The position numbers were made by a program, and so were the translations under genes. The notes beneath the pieces are model-generated. The model made no database searches, had not been told where the DNA came from, and saw only the letters and a list, made by a program, of their open reading frames with translations. Below are positions 62,456 to 64,000 of a stretch of DNA of 64,000 nt, piece after piece. The stretch is from Desulfoscipio sp. XC116 (lineage in GTDB: Bacteria > Bacillota > Desulfotomaculia > Desulfotomaculales > Desulfallaceae). The number at the start of each line of letters is the position of its first letter. Positions within the stretch are counted from its first letter, which is position 1. The stretch spans positions 2,671,035-2,735,034 of the forward strand of contig NZ_CP156660.1 of the NCBI RefSeq assembly GCF_039851975.1. Reading direction: 5' to 3'.

Positions 62456-63448
62456 TTATTGGGAACCATAACCGTCCGGGTGACTGCTGTGCCATTTCCA
62501 GGCCGTGCGTACAATGTCCTCCAATTCACCATAGCGCGGCTGCCAATTTAAACACTTTTTTATCTTGTGCGGACTGGCTACCAGCACCGCCGGGTCACCC
62601 TCCCGGGGCGGACCTTCTTCAACAATAAAATTTCGGCCCGTTACCCGACGCACGGCATCCACCACCTCGCGCACCGAATAGCCCTGCCCATTGCCCAAAT
62701 TGTATACTGCGGACGGTTCGCCCGCCTGCAGCGCCTCCAGCGCCAGAATGTGCGCCACAGCCAGATCGGAAACATGGATATAATCTCTCAGACAGGTGCC
62801 GTCAGGGGTAGGGTAATCCGTACCGTAAATTGCAACCTTGTCGCGTTTACCCATGGCAGCCTGTATAACCAGGGGAATCAAATGTGTCTCCGGGTTATGG
62901 TCTTCGCCGATATTTCCGTTCAGATCAGCGCCGGCAGCGTTAAAATAACGCAGGGAAACATATCGCAACCCATAGGCTCGCTCATACCAGCTTAAAATTT
63001 GCTCCAACATCAGTTTAGTACCGCCATAGACATTAACCGGGCAAGCAGGGTGCGCCTCATCAATAGGGGTATACTCCGGTTCGCCATAAACCGCCGCGGT
63101 GGATGAGAGTATAAACTGCCGCACCCCCGCCTCCACCAGCGCCGTCAAAAATTCCACACCGTTACCCAGATTATTTCGACAGTATTTATCCGGCCTGGTC
63201 ATCGATTCTCCCACCAAACTGTCCGCAGCTAAATGCACCACAGCGTTAATCTGATTCTTCTTTACCAGTTCGCTCACCAGCGCCCTGTTGCCGCAATCTC
63301 CCTGCACGAACATCCCACCGGCCACAGCGTCCCGGTGACCTTTGCTCAAATTATCCAGCGTCACTACTTTGTAATCCCGCTGCAACAATTCCTTTACCAC
63401 GTGGCTGCCGATGTACCCGGCACCACCGGTTACTAATATATTCAACAT
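62456..63448 (-). CDS. galE: UDP-glucose 4-epimerase
   Basis: 330 residues. NAD-binding ILVTGGAGYIGSHVVKEL at the N-terminus, STAAVYGEP, catalytic YxxxK in YGGTKLMLEQ, RYFNAAGAD and CLRDYIHVSDLA. Interconverts UDP-glucose and UDP-galactose for envelope sugars. The start MLNILVTGG is certain, but there is only a weak AGG close to it; a strong GGGGGAGGTG lies about 75 nt upstream, beyond a hairpin. Confidence 0.95.
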   Translation of the reverse strand: MLNILVTGGAGYIGSHVVKELLQRDYKVVTLDNLSKGHRDAVAGGMFVQGDCGNRALVSELVKKNQINAVVHLAADSLVGESMTRPDKYCRNNLGNGVEFLTALVEAGVRQFILSSTAAVYGEPEYTPIDEAHPACPVNVYGGTKLMLEQILSWYERAYGLRYVSLRYFNAAGADLNGNIGEDHNPETHLIPLVIQAAMGKRDKVAIYGTDYPTPDGTCLRDYIHVSDLAVAHILALEALQAGEPSAVYNLGNGQGYSVREVVDAVRRVTGRNFIVEEGPPREGDPAVLVASPHKIKKCLNWQPRYGELEDIVRTAWKWHSSHPDGYGSQ

Positions 63449-63534
63449 ATAGAGCCTGGTTCTTTAAACATGCTCGTCTTACCCGTCCGAGTCCACGGGT
63501 AATTATATAAAGACCAGGTTTCACCTCCCCCATT
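63449..63534 (-). promoter_or_regulatory. Structured galE leader with distant Shine-Dalgarno
   Basis: Minus strand: GGGGGAGGTG-AAA, then CCTGGTCTTTA pairing with TAAAGAACCAGG (one bulge), enclosing TTACCCGT/ACGGGTAA, then CTCTAT-ATG. If folded, the SD comes to about nine bases from the galE ATG. A short reading frame from ATG 63533 or the GTG in the SD also exists. Confidence 0.5.
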
Positions 63535-63638
63535 TCTTCTATCGGATGAGCTTAGTCAGTAATCGCCGCCATACCTATTATTAATACAATTAATGACGTT
63601 TGATACAAACACATCTTGTTATATGAATACTTTTAAGA

Positions 63639-63965
63639 TCATCTTGGCATCCATATTATAATTGCCGCACCTGTCAGTGCAATCACTGCACCAACCCAGT
63701 CATAACGGTCAGGTTTCTTTTTATCTATTCCCCAGCCCCAAAATAGCGATAAGACGATAAATATGCCGCCATAAGCAGCATAAACTCTACCAAAATTCGG
63801 GTAATCCTGAAGCGTAGGAATAACCCCGTATAAAACAAGGATAATAGCTCCGACAATACCAACAATAAGATGCTTCTTCTCCCGCAGCCATAACCAAACC
63901 AAATATCCTCCGCCAATTTCAGCTAAACCCGCCAAGACAAATAGTATTGCCGACTTTATTATCAT
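63639..63965 (-). CDS. YnfA/UPF0060 family membrane protein
   Basis: 108 residues, four helices of SMR-like type: ILFVLAGLAEIGGGYLVWLW, LYGVIPTLQDYPNFGRVYAA, YGGIFIVLSLFWGWGIDKKK and PDRYDWVGAVIALTGAAIIIW. Family conserved in bacteria, function unknown, perhaps efflux. Start ATG 63965 near the window end after GGAGGGAAGGGAAGT. Confidence 0.92.
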   Translation of the reverse strand: MIIKSAILFVLAGLAEIGGGYLVWLWLREKKHLIVGIVGAIILVLYGVIPTLQDYPNFGRVYAAYGGIFIVLSLFWGWGIDKKKPDRYDWVGAVIALTGAAIIIWMPR

Positions 63966-64000
63966 TGTCTTTCGACTTCCCTTCCCTCCTCTTTTCTGGG

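Overview
The window reads like a chromosome segment of an anaerobic, low-to-mid GC Gram-positive bacterium of the Clostridia, probably a Desulfotomaculum/Pelotomaculum-like Peptococcaceae. Support: a T-box leader upstream of leuS, the order yqeK-rsfS-leuS, ADP-forming acetate-CoA ligase, PaaI/MaoC/acyl-CoA dehydrogenase genes, FeoAB, DUF2512, DUF5320 and DUF134 proteins, and strong GGAGG-type ribosome binding sites. The species assignment is inference; no rRNA is present.

Layout. 1-6.5 kb (minus strand): a NikABCDE/DppABCDF-type ABC importer, a broken SAM-methyltransferase remnant, a cobalamin riboswitch with terminator, and an AraC regulator with an excisionase-like N-terminus and a Fur-box-like site upstream. 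6.5-7.35 kb: decayed group II intron maturase and IS605-type ends. 7.4-19.5 kb: housekeeping and metabolism (thiolase, acyl-CoA dehydrogenase, MaoC hydratase, DUF2512, thioesterase, GAPDH, YhcC radical SAM, ArsR, MurJ, an orphan degenerate PEP-utilizing barrel, an MFS pump). 19.5-30.7 kb: an AT-rich insertion-sequence graveyard (frameshifted IS4 family, IS3 remnant, another DDE remnant, and one intact 2.87-kb IS66 with 8-bp target duplication that clipped the 3' end of a secreted-protein gene), plus a secreted-protein/ECF-sigma/DUF4367 island. 30.7-36.3 kb: a tandem dynamin-like GTPase with three small coiled-coil partners, a DUF1917-like protein and a DUF815-type AAA ATPase. 36.3-47.4 kb: HAD phosphatase, XRE regulator with palindromic operators, ADP-forming acetate-CoA ligase with a DRTGG partner, NifX/DUF134/DUF5320 group, rhomboid protease, HisG. 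47.5-57.2 kb: leuS, acyl-CoA ligase, a T-box leader with a tRNA-Ala gene embedded in it, RsfS, YqeK, MscS, and a two-component system. 57.4-64 kb: an OLD-family ATPase/TOPRIM protein, FeoA-FeoB-Cys-rich protein, GalE and YnfA.

Most notable: (i) a complete tRNA-Ala(GGC) gene lies inside the T-box leader that precedes acyl-CoA ligase and leuS, held by a perfect 7-bp flanking helix; (ii) an importer operon carrying three separate cofactor/metal control signals, one of which (AGTTAG-N6-CTAACT) recurs 56 kb away before feoB; (iii) a tandem dynamin operon with uncharacterised small partners; (iv) a galE leader where a hairpin separates a strong Shine-Dalgarno from the start codon.
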